Shown here one piece after another: positions 35,403 to 43,241 of a DNA stretch of 64,000 nucleotides; the stretch's first letter is position 1; each line of letters opens with the position of its first letter. This DNA comes from Rugamonas sp. A1-17 (lineage in GTDB: Bacteria > Pseudomonadota > Gammaproteobacteria > Burkholderiales > Burkholderiaceae_D): positions 248,001 to 312,000 of the forward strand of contig JAJLPB010000001.1 of the NCBI GenBank assembly GCA_025548565.1. The letters are read 5' to 3'. The notes under the pieces were generated by a model. The model was not told the DNA's origin and did no database searches. It saw only the letters and a list, made by a program, of their open reading frames with translations. Both the position numbers and the translations under genes were made by a program.

Positions 35403-36011
35403 ATGACCACCGCCCCCGCTGGCGCTGCCGCCGACCTCACCGCCGACGCTGGCCGCACCGCTGATCGCAGCGCCGACGGCGCAGCATCGGCCGGCGCGCC
35501 GACCGCCGCTCAAGTCTGGGCCTGGCTAGCCGAGGTCTCCGACCCCGAAATCCCTGTTATCTCCATCGTCGACCTGGGCATCGTGCGCGACGTGCGGTTG
35601 GCCGCCGACGGCGCCTGCACCGTCACCATCACGCCCACGTACTCCGGCTGCCCGGCCATGCAGGTGATCGCTGAATCCATCACCAACGCCCTGCACGCAC
35701 ACGGCCTGCAAGACGTGCGCCTGCAAAACCAGCTCTCGCCCGCCTGGACCACGGACTGGATGAGCGAGGAGGGCAAGGCCAAGCTGAAAGGCTACGGCAT
35801 CGCCCCGCCGGCGCAGCAGGTGATCGACATCAGCGGCCTGCACGCGGGCGCCGCCATCTCGCGCCGCGCGCAACCGCGCCTGACGGTGGCTTGCCCCAAC
35901 TGCGGCTCCACCCACACTGAAATCACCAGCCAGTTCGGCTCCACGCCTTGCAAGGCCTTGTACAAATGCCTGGACTGCCGCGAGCCCTTCGACTACTTCA
36001 AGTGCCACTAA
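35403..36011 (+). CDS. paaD: 1,2-phenylacetyl-CoA epoxidase assembly subunit PaaD
   Basis: 202 aa. After a ~40-residue Ala-rich leader, the MIP18/DUF59 domain reads VSDPEIPVISIVDLGIVRDV with the TYSGCPAMQVI motif. The C-terminus is a zinc-ribbon-like CPNC...KCLDC ending FKCH. PaaD is thought to help iron-sulfur/di-iron maturation of the epoxidase. The Ala/Asp-rich N-terminal leader is longer than in E. coli, so a later start is possible but no good alternative was found. Confidence 0.93.
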   Translation: MTTAPAGAAADLTADAGRTADRSADGAASAGAPTAAQVWAWLAEVSDPEIPVISIVDLGIVRDVRLAADGACTVTITPTYSGCPAMQVIAESITNALHAHGLQDVRLQNQLSPAWTTDWMSEEGKAKLKGYGIAPPAQQVIDISGLHAGAAISRRAQPRLTVACPNCGSTHTEITSQFGSTPCKALYKCLDCREPFDYFKCH

Positions 36012-36018
36012 AAAGATC

Positions 36019-37098
36019 ATGAGCAAATTCCACCCGCTGACCGTCTCGCAAGTGCGCCAGGTAACGCGCGACACCATCGCCGTCACCTTCGCCGTACCGC
36101 CCGAACTGCAAGAGAGCTTTAAATTCCAGCAAGGCCAGCACCTCACGCTGCGCGCGCAGATCGGCGACGAGGACGTGCGTCGCTCATACTCGATCTGCTC
36201 CGCCGTGCAGGAAGGCGCGCTGCGCGTGGCCATCAAGCGCATGCAGGGCGGCCTGTTTTCCAGCTGGGCCAACGACACCATCCAGCCCGGCGCCACGCTC
36301 GACGTGATGCCGCCGATGGGCCACTTCAACGTGCCGCTGGACGCCGCCAACCGCAAGCACTACCTGGCCTTCGCCGCCGGCAGCGGCATCACGCCCATCC
36401 TGTCGATCATCAAGACCACGCTGGAGGCCGAGCCGCACAGCCGCTTCACGCTCTTCTACGGCAACCGCGCCTCGTCGTCGGTGATCTTCAAGGACGAACT
36501 GTCCGACCTGAAGGACACCTACATGGAGCGCCTCAAGCTGGCCTACGTGATGAGCCGCGAACAGCAGGACATTGAATTGTTCAACGGCCGCATCACCAAG
36601 GAGAAGGCCGCCCAGTTCCTCAAGCACTGGGTGCGGGCGGACGACATCGACGTCGCCTTCATCTGCGGCCCGGAAGACATGATGCTCGGCGTCTCGGAAG
36701 CGCTGCAGGAAGCCGGCATGCCGAAATCGCAGATCAAGATCGAGCTGTTCGCCGCCAGCATTCCCAAGCACCAGCACAAGCCGCGCGCGGTCGACCCGCA
36801 AGCCGGCCGGCACGAAACCGAAGTCACGGTTATCCTGGACGGCAACGCCACCAGCTTCACCATGGACCAGGACAAGGAATCCCTGCTCGACGCGGGCCTC
36901 AAGGCCGGCATCGACATGCGCTACTCGTGCAAGGGCGGCGTGTGCTCGACCTGCCGCTGCAAGCTGATTGAAGGTAAAGTCGACATGGACGTGAACTACG
37001 CGCTGGAAGACTACGAAATCGCGCGCGGCTATGTGCTGAGCTGCCAGAGCTTCCCCATCACCGACAAAGTCGTCATCGACTTCGACCAGGCCGAATAA
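36019..37098 (+). CDS. paaE: 1,2-phenylacetyl-CoA epoxidase reductase PaaE
   Basis: 359 aa. N-terminal FAD-binding barrel (RRSYSICSAV), NAD-binding domain (AAGSGITPILSI; FICGPEDMML), and a C-terminal plant-type [2Fe-2S] ferredoxin with CKGGVCSTC and a fourth Cys in LSCQSFP. It delivers electrons from NADPH to the PaaAC oxygenase. Starts 7 bases after paaD. Confidence 0.96.
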   Translation: MSKFHPLTVSQVRQVTRDTIAVTFAVPPELQESFKFQQGQHLTLRAQIGDEDVRRSYSICSAVQEGALRVAIKRMQGGLFSSWANDTIQPGATLDVMPPMGHFNVPLDAANRKHYLAFAAGSGITPILSIIKTTLEAEPHSRFTLFYGNRASSSVIFKDELSDLKDTYMERLKLAYVMSREQQDIELFNGRITKEKAAQFLKHWVRADDIDVAFICGPEDMMLGVSEALQEAGMPKSQIKIELFAASIPKHQHKPRAVDPQAGRHETEVTVILDGNATSFTMDQDKESLLDAGLKAGIDMRYSCKGGVCSTCRCKLIEGKVDMDVNYALEDYEIARGYVLSCQSFPITDKVVIDFDQAE

Positions 37099-37120
37099 AA
37101 ACCATCCCACCGGAGACGCC

Positions 37121-37912
37121 ATGAACTACGAGAACATCCTCTTCGACATCACCGACGGCGTCGCCACGCTGACGCTGAACCGCCCCGATAAGCTCAACAG
37201 CTTCACCCAGGCCATGCACGAGGAAGTGCGCCACGCCATGCACAAGATCAGCCACGACAAGAGCGTGCGCGTGATGGTGCTGACCGGCGCCGGCCGCGGC
37301 TTTTGCGCCGGCCAGGACTTGTCGGACCGCGCGGTGGAACCGGGCGCCCGTCCGGTCGACCTGGGTGACTCGGTGGAAAAGAACTACGCCCCGCTGGTGC
37401 TGGCGCTGCGCGCCTTGCCGATGCCGGTGATCTGCGCCGTCAACGGTGTGGCCGCCGGCGCCGGCGCCAACATCGCGCTGGCCTGCGACATCGTGCTGGC
37501 CGCGAAATCCGCGTCCTTCGTCGAGGTATTCTGCAAACTGGGCCTGATCCCCGACACCGGCGGCACCTACTTCCTGCCACGCCTGATCGGCAGCGCGCGC
37601 GCCATGGGCCTGGCCATGCTGGGCGATAAACTCAGTGCCGAGAAAGCCGAATCCTGGGGCCTGATCTGGAAGGCCGTGCCGGACGATGAACTGGCCGCCG
37701 AGACGCAGGCGATGGCACGCCACTTCGCCTCCGCTCCGACCAAGGGCTTGGCCTTCACCAAACAAGCCTTGCACTGCAGCCCGCACAATTCGCTGCAACA
37801 GCAGCTGGCGCTGGAGTGCGAGATGATGAGCGAACTGGGTCGCAGCGACGACTACCGCGAAGGCGTGGCCGCCTTCATGGAAAAGCGCGCGCCGCAATTC
37901 AAGGGGAAATAA
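37121..37912 (+). CDS. paaG: 2-(1,2-epoxy-1,2-dihydrophenyl)acetyl-CoA isomerase PaaG
   Basis: 263 aa crotonase-fold enzyme. The oxyanion-hole regions GRGFCAGQDL and VNGVAAGAGANIALACD are present, with LGLIPDTGGTYFLPRL carrying the catalytic Asp typical of PaaG. It converts the ring epoxide to oxepin-CoA. It is the only crotonase in the cluster, so the PaaF step (2,3-dehydroadipyl-CoA hydratase) has no dedicated gene here. RBS GGAGACGCC. Confidence 0.93.
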   Translation: MNYENILFDITDGVATLTLNRPDKLNSFTQAMHEEVRHAMHKISHDKSVRVMVLTGAGRGFCAGQDLSDRAVEPGARPVDLGDSVEKNYAPLVLALRALPMPVICAVNGVAAGAGANIALACDIVLAAKSASFVEVFCKLGLIPDTGGTYFLPRLIGSARAMGLAMLGDKLSAEKAESWGLIWKAVPDDELAAETQAMARHFASAPTKGLAFTKQALHCSPHNSLQQQLALECEMMSELGRSDDYREGVAAFMEKRAPQFKGK

Positions 37913-37913
37913 C

Positions 37914-39506
37914 ATGGCAGCACTCCACACCGATCGCGCCATCGCCGTCATCGGCAGCGGCGCCATGGGCGCCGGCATCGCCCAAGTGGCGGCCGTCGCC
38001 GGCTACACCGTCAAGCTGTTCGACACGCGCCCCGAAGCCGTGGCCAAGGCCATGTCCGACATCGCCGCCGCGCTGAACAAGCTGGTGGCCAAGGAGCGCA
38101 TGAGCGCCGTCGATTGCGCCGCCTCCATCGCCCGCGTGCAGGCGGCCCTCACGTTGAACGACGTCGCCGGCTCCGCGCTGGTGGTCGAGGCCATCGTCGA
38201 GAACCTCGACGTCAAGCGCGGGCTGTTCACGCAGCTGGAAACGATCGTCGGCGACGACTGCATCCTCGCCACCAACACCTCGTCGATCTCGGTCACGGCC
38301 ATCGCCGCCGGGCTGCGCGTGCCGGGGCGGCTGGTCGGCATGCACTTCTTTAATCCGGTGCCGTTGATGGCGCTGGTCGAAGTGATCAGCGGCCTGGCCA
38401 CCGATCCGGCCGTGGCACAAACTGTGTACGACACCGCCGCCGCGTGGGGCAAGCAGCCGGTGCATGCCAAGTCCACGCCGGGCTTCATCGTCAACCGCGT
38501 GGCGCGGCCGTTCTACGCCGAAGGCTGGCGCCTGCTCAGCGAGCAGGCCGCCGACGCGGCCACCATCGACGCCGTCATGCGCGATTGCGGCGGCTTCCGC
38601 ATGGGGCCCTTCGAGCTGATGGACCTGATCGGGCATGACGTCAACTTCTCGGTCACGCAATCGGTGTTCGGCGCCTACTTCAACGACCCGCGCTTCACGC
38701 CATCGGTGCTGCAGCAGGAGATGGTCAACGCCGGCTTCCTGGGCCGTAAATCGGGCCGAGGCTTCTACCACTACGGCGACGGCGCGCCTGCCATGCCGCA
38801 GCCGCAGGCCGAAGCCGCGCAGCCCAAGCCGGAATTCGTCAGCTACACCATCGAGCCGGGTGCTGCGGTCGGACCGTCGCTCGCCGTCGGCGGCGCCGTC
38901 AGCGACGCGCTGGCCGCGCGCCTGCGCGCCTCCGGCGTTAATGTCTCGCACCGCAAGACACCGGAACCGCGCAGCCATGCCGCCGGCACCGACGACGCGC
39001 CGGCCTTCCACTGCAACGGCGCTGCCGTCTACCTGACCGATGGCCGCAGCGCCACGCAGCGCGCGCACGACAGTCATCATCCGGACACAGTGTTGTTCGA
39101 CCTGGCGCTGGACTACGCCACCGCCAGGCGCATCGCCATCAGCCGCGCCGACCAGTGCTCGGCCGAGGCTTACAACGCCGTGGTCGGCCTGTTCCAGTCG
39201 GCCGGTTTCACCGTCACGCGGCTGGACGACGTGCCCGGCATGGCCGTCATGCGCACCGTCGCCATGCTGGCCAACGAGGCGGCGGACGCCGTCAACCAGG
39301 GCGTCTGCAACGCGGCCGCAGCGGACATCGCCATGCAGAAGGGCGTGAACTACCCGCGCGGGCCGCTGGCCTGGGCGGACGCGGTGGGCATCGGCCAGAT
39401 CGTCGCCGTGCTGTCCAACCTGGCCGCGGGTTATGGCGAGGACCGCTACCGCGTGTCGCCGCTCCTGCGCCGCAAGCACGCCGCGGGAGGCCGCTTCCAT
39501 GACTAA
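37914..39506 (+). CDS. paaH: 3-hydroxyadipyl-CoA dehydrogenase PaaH
   Basis: 530 aa. N-terminal NAD-binding VIGSGAMGAGIAQVAA, the catalytic His region GMHFFNPVPLM, and two consecutive C-terminal 3HCDH domains; the second reads VGLFQSAGFTVTRLDDVPG. It oxidises 3-hydroxyadipyl-CoA. Start is 1 base after paaG; the end overlaps paaI by 8 bases. A ~50-residue low-complexity linker (Pro/Gln/Ala) lies around residue 290. Confidence 0.94.
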   Translation: MAALHTDRAIAVIGSGAMGAGIAQVAAVAGYTVKLFDTRPEAVAKAMSDIAAALNKLVAKERMSAVDCAASIARVQAALTLNDVAGSALVVEAIVENLDVKRGLFTQLETIVGDDCILATNTSSISVTAIAAGLRVPGRLVGMHFFNPVPLMALVEVISGLATDPAVAQTVYDTAAAWGKQPVHAKSTPGFIVNRVARPFYAEGWRLLSEQAADAATIDAVMRDCGGFRMGPFELMDLIGHDVNFSVTQSVFGAYFNDPRFTPSVLQQEMVNAGFLGRKSGRGFYHYGDGAPAMPQPQAEAAQPKPEFVSYTIEPGAAVGPSLAVGGAVSDALAARLRASGVNVSHRKTPEPRSHAAGTDDAPAFHCNGAAVYLTDGRSATQRAHDSHHPDTVLFDLALDYATARRIAISRADQCSAEAYNAVVGLFQSAGFTVTRLDDVPGMAVMRTVAMLANEAADAVNQGVCNAAAADIAMQKGVNYPRGPLAWADAVGIGQIVAVLSNLAAGYGEDRYRVSPLLRRKHAAGGRFHD

Positions 39507-39978
39507 GACCGCAACCCTGGCCGCCGCGCCAGCCCTCAGCGCCGACGAAGCACTGGCGCTGGCGCAAGCCGTCGGCGCCGCCATGTTCGACAGCGATCCA
39601 GCCTCGCAGGGACTGGGCATGAAGGTCGACGCCATCTCGCCCGGCCACGCCCGCATGTCGATGCCGGTGCGCGCGGACATGTTGAACGGCCATGGCAGCT
39701 GCCACGGCGGCTTCATATTCACGCTGGCCGACAGCGCCTTCGCCTTCGCCTGCAACAGCCACAATCTGACCACCGTGGGTGCCGCCTGCACCATCGATTA
39801 CCTCGCGCCGGCCCGTCTGCACGACGTGCTGACCGCCGACGCGAGCGAGCAGGCGCTGGCCGGCAAGAGCGGCGTCTACGACGTCAAGGTCACCAACCAG
39901 GACGGCCGCACCGTCGCCCTGTTCCGAGGCAAGTCACACCGGGTCAGCGGACATATCATCCCGCCGCACGCCGGATAA
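39499..39978 (+). CDS. paaI: Hydroxyphenylacetyl-CoA thioesterase PaaI
   Basis: 159 aa hotdog-fold protein. The active-site helix segment NGHGSCHGGFIFTLADSAFA is the PaaI pattern. It is believed to release CoA from dead-end CoA intermediates. ATG at 39499 lies inside the end of paaH and is chosen because it begins MTKTATL just ahead of the conserved domain; the longer frame upstream is out of phase with paaH coding. Confidence 0.93.
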   Translation: MTKTATLAAAPALSADEALALAQAVGAAMFDSDPASQGLGMKVDAISPGHARMSMPVRADMLNGHGSCHGGFIFTLADSAFAFACNSHNLTTVGAACTIDYLAPARLHDVLTADASEQALAGKSGVYDVKVTNQDGRTVALFRGKSHRVSGHIIPPHAG

Positions 39979-39991
39979 ACAGGAGACACCG

Positions 39992-41302
39992 ATGGTTCAA
40001 CGTATTCCAGCGCCGTCCGATCTGGAGCCGATCGAACGCGCCAGCAAGGACGAGCTGCAAGCATTGCAACTGCAACGCATGCAGTGGTCGCTCAAGCACG
40101 CCTACGACAACGTCCCGCACTACCGCGCCGCCTTCGACGCCGCCGGCGTTCATCCCGATGACCTGCGCACGCTGGCCGACCTGGCGAAGTTCCCCTTCAC
40201 CGGCAAGAAGGAACTGCGCGACAACTACCCGTTCGGCATGTTCGCCGTGCCGCGCGAGCAGGTGGTGCGCGTGCACGCATCGAGCGGCACCACCGGCAAG
40301 CCGACCGTGGTGGGCTACACGCAGAACGACATCGACACCTGGGCCAACGTGGTGGCGCGCTCGATTCGCGCGGCCGGCGGCCGGCGTGGCGATATGGTGC
40401 ACATCTCCTACGGCTACGGCCTGTTCACCGGCGGCCTTGGCGCGCACTATGGCGCGGAACGCCTCGGTTGCACGGTGGTGCCGATGTCCGGCGGCCAGAC
40501 CGAGAAGCAGGTGCAACTGATCGAGGACTTCAAGCCGTCCATCATCATGGTGACGCCGTCGTACATGTTAAACATCATCGAGGAATTCCAGCGCCAGGGC
40601 CTGGACCCCGCCGCCAGCTCGCTCAAGGTCGGCATCTTCGGCGCCGAGCCATGGACCGACGCCATGCGCGGCGAGATCGAGCAGCGCGCCGGCATCGACG
40701 CGGTGGACATCTACGGCCTGTCCGAAGTGATGGGCCCCGGCGTGGCCAGCGAGTGCATCGAGAGCAAGGACGGCCCGGTCATCTGGGAGGACCATTTCTA
40801 CCCCGAGATCATCGACCCCGAAACCGGCGAGGTGCTGCCGGACGGCGAGGAGGGCGAGCTGGTATTCACCTCGCTGAGCAAGGAAGCGCTGCCCGTGATC
40901 CGCTACCGCACGCGCGACCTCACGCGGCTGCTGCCGGCCACCTCGCGCTCCATGCGCCGCATCGGCAAGATCACCGGCCGTTCGGACGACATGCTGATCA
41001 TCCGCGGCGTGAACGTGTTCCCGTCGCAGATCGAAGAGCTGATACTCAAGATGCCCAAACTGGCGCCGCAATACCAGCTGGTCATCTCGCGCGACGGCCA
41101 TCTCGACAAACTGGATGTGCTGGCCGAGCTGCGGCCCGGCGTGGCCGACGACGAGATCGCGGCGCTGGCGCGTGAACTTGAACACCGCATCAAGACCAAC
41201 GTCGGCGTCAGCACCAAGGTGCGCCTGCTGGCCCCCAACGGCATCGAACGCACGTTGACGGGCAAGGCTCGCCGTGTGGTCGACCAGCGCCCTAAAAATT
41301 AA
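39992..41302 (+). CDS. paaK: Phenylacetate-CoA ligase PaaK
   Basis: 436 aa adenylate-forming enzyme. Phosphate loop ASSGTTGKPTVVGYT at ~95-109, adenylation motifs DIYGLSEVMGPG and YRTRDLT, and the C-terminal RSDDMLIIRGVNVFPSQIEE. It activates phenylacetate to phenylacetyl-CoA, the first step of the route and the source of the PaaX effector. RBS GGAGACACC. Confidence 0.97.
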   Translation: MVQRIPAPSDLEPIERASKDELQALQLQRMQWSLKHAYDNVPHYRAAFDAAGVHPDDLRTLADLAKFPFTGKKELRDNYPFGMFAVPREQVVRVHASSGTTGKPTVVGYTQNDIDTWANVVARSIRAAGGRRGDMVHISYGYGLFTGGLGAHYGAERLGCTVVPMSGGQTEKQVQLIEDFKPSIIMVTPSYMLNIIEEFQRQGLDPAASSLKVGIFGAEPWTDAMRGEIEQRAGIDAVDIYGLSEVMGPGVASECIESKDGPVIWEDHFYPEIIDPETGEVLPDGEEGELVFTSLSKEALPVIRYRTRDLTRLLPATSRSMRRIGKITGRSDDMLIIRGVNVFPSQIEELILKMPKLAPQYQLVISRDGHLDKLDVLAELRPGVADDEIAALARELEHRIKTNVGVSTKVRLLAPNGIERTLTGKARRVVDQRPKN

Positions 41303-41311
41303 GGAGATTCC

Positions 41312-42517
41312 GTGAACGACGCTTTTATTTGTGACGCCATCCGCACCCCATTCGGCCGCTACGGCGGCGCCCTGGCCGGCGTGCGCGCCGACGACCTGGC
41401 CGCGCTGCCCATCGCCGCGCTGATCGCCCGCAATCCCGGCGTGGACTGGTCCAAGGTCGATGATGTCTACTACGGCTGCGCCAACGGCGCCGGTGAGGAC
41501 AACCGCAACGTCGGCCGCATGGCCGCGCTGCTGGCGGGCCTGCCGGTCGATGTGCCGGCCAACACCATCAACCGCCTGTGCGGCTCCAGCCTGGACGCGG
41601 TCGGCATCGCCGCGCGCTCCATCAAGGCCGGCGAGGCGCAGCTGGTGATCGCCGGCGGCGTGGAGAGCATGACCCGTGCGCCCTTCGTCATGGGCAAAGC
41701 CGACAGCGCCTTCTCGCGCGCGGCCAAGATCGAGGACACCACCATCGGCTGGCGCTTCGTCAATCCGCTGATGAAGGCCAAGTACGGCATCGACAGCATG
41801 CCGGAGACGGCTGAAAACGTCGCCCAGGAATTCAACATCAGCCGCGCCGACCAGGATGCGTTCGCGGTGCGCAGCCAGCAGCGCTGGGCCGCCGCGCATG
41901 CCGCCGGTGTGTTCAAGGACGAAATCGTGCCGGTCACGCTGGTGCAAAAAAAAGGCGATCCTAAGATCGTCGACACCGACGAGCATCCGCGCCCGGACAC
42001 CACGGTCGAGATGCTGGCCAAGCTCAAAGGCGTGGTCAAGCCGGATGGCAGCGTCACCGCCGGTAACGCCTCAGGCGTCAACGACGGCGCCTGCGCGATC
42101 TTGCTGGCGTCGGCCGCTGCCGCCGAACAGTACGGCCTGCGCAAGCGCGCCCGCGTGCTGGGCATGGCGACCGCCGGCCTGGCGCCGCGCATCATGGGCT
42201 TCGGTCCTTCGCCGGCGTCGAAGAAGGTGCTGGCGCAGGTCGGACTGAGCATCGAGCAGATGGATGTCATCGAATTGAACGAAGCCTTTGCCGCGCAGGG
42301 CCTGGCCGTCACGCGCGACCTGGGCCTGGCCGACGACGCGGCGCACGTCAATCCGAACGGCGGCGCCATCGCCATCGGCCACCCGCTGGGCGCATCCGGC
42401 GCGCGGCTGGTGCTGGCGGCGTTGAACCAGCTCGAACGTACCGGCGGCCGTTACGCGTTGTGCACCATGTGCATCGGCGTGGGACAAGGGATAGCGCTGG
42501 TGATCGAGCGTGTATAA
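41312..42517 (+). CDS. paaJ: 3-oxoadipyl-CoA/3-oxo-5,6-dehydrosuberyl-CoA thiolase PaaJ
   Basis: 401 aa, GTG start after AAGGAGA. Thiolase signatures: nucleophilic Cys in INRLCGSSLDAVGIAA, NEAFAAQGLAV, and the C-terminal GGAIAIGHPLGASGAR and CTMCIGVGQG. It carries out both thiolytic cleavages that end in acetyl-CoA and succinyl-CoA. It is similar to PcaF of the beta-ketoadipate route, but the location in the paa cluster supports PaaJ. Confidence 0.95.
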   Translation: MNDAFICDAIRTPFGRYGGALAGVRADDLAALPIAALIARNPGVDWSKVDDVYYGCANGAGEDNRNVGRMAALLAGLPVDVPANTINRLCGSSLDAVGIAARSIKAGEAQLVIAGGVESMTRAPFVMGKADSAFSRAAKIEDTTIGWRFVNPLMKAKYGIDSMPETAENVAQEFNISRADQDAFAVRSQQRWAAAHAAGVFKDEIVPVTLVQKKGDPKIVDTDEHPRPDTTVEMLAKLKGVVKPDGSVTAGNASGVNDGACAILLASAAAAEQYGLRKRARVLGMATAGLAPRIMGFGPSPASKKVLAQVGLSIEQMDVIELNEAFAAQGLAVTRDLGLADDAAHVNPNGGAIAIGHPLGASGARLVLAALNQLERTGGRYALCTMCIGVGQGIALVIERV

Positions 42518-42519
42518 CG

Positions 42520-42581
42520 GTCGTTCCCGCGCAGGCGGGAACCCATACTCACCATGGACTCCCGCCTTCACGGGAGTGACG
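42520..42581. repeat. Palindromic intergenic repeat, copy 2
   Basis: Same architecture as the element at 34252-34331: hairpin GTTCCCGCGCAGGCGGGAAC at the left and ACTCCCGCCTTCACGGGAGT at the right, joined through CCAT and ATGG. It fills the paaJ-paaY gap. The two copies are diverged and flank a ~8-kb block of the cluster in the same order of half-sites. Confidence 0.8.
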
Positions 42582-42603
42582 GCGGTGGCGATCGGAGACA
42601 TGA

Positions 42604-43215
42604 ATGGTTAAAGTATACGAAATCAACGGTGTCACCCCGGTGGTCGATCCGACCGCCTACGTGCACCCCAGCGCGGTGCTGATCGGCGACGTCATCGTCG
42701 GCCCTCGCTGCTACGTCGGCCCGCTGGCGGCGCTGCGCGGCGACTTCGGCCGCCTGATCCTGGAGGAGGGCGCCAACCTGCAGGACACCTGCGTCATGCA
42801 CGGCTTCCCCGGCTGCGACACGGTGGTCGAACGCGACGGCCATATCGGCCACGGCGCCGTGCTGCACGGCTGCCGCATCGGCCGCAACGCGCTGGTCGGC
42901 ATGAACAGCGTGGTGATGGACAACGCCATCATCGGCGCCGACAGCATCGTCGCCGCCATGAGCTTCGTCCGCGCCGGCATGCAGGTGCCGCCGCGCAGCC
43001 TGGTGGTCGGCACGCCGGCCAAGGTGGCGCGCGAACTGCGCGACGACGAGATCAAATGGAAGACCGAGGGCACCGGCCAGTACCAGGAACTGGCGGTGCG
43101 CTCCATGAACACCATGCGCGAAGTGGACGCGCTGACCGAAGTGGAATCGGACCGCAAGCGCATCGAGTGGGAAAGCTCGCTGCCGCTGCACCTGCATAAG
43201 AACGCCCAAGCATAA
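42604..43215 (+). CDS. paaY: Phenylacetate pathway thioesterase PaaY
   Basis: 203 aa gamma-carbonic-anhydrase-like left-handed beta-helix, with the hexapeptide-repeat stretches [20 protein letters not shown] and [13 protein letters not shown]. Its His residues near HGFPGCDTV and GHIGHG are likely metal ligands. PaaY hydrolyses inhibitory CoA thioesters of the pathway. ATG at 42604 follows CGGAGACATGA, after repeat copy 2. Confidence 0.94.
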   Translation: MVKVYEINGVTPVVDPTAYVHPSAVLIGDVIVGPRCYVGPLAALRGDFGRLILEEGANLQDTCVMHGFPGCDTVVERDGHIGHGAVLHGCRIGRNALVGMNSVVMDNAIIGADSIVAAMSFVRAGMQVPPRSLVVGTPAKVARELRDDEIKWKTEGTGQYQELAVRSMNTMREVDALTEVESDRKRIEWESSLPLHLHKNAQA

Positions 43216-43241
43216 CGAACGAGATAAGAACGGAGACAAAC

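Noticed and set aside
37121..37912. Calling this crotonase PaaF instead of PaaG
   Set aside because: The LGLIPDTGGTYFLPRL region and position after paaE fit PaaG; no second crotonase is present.
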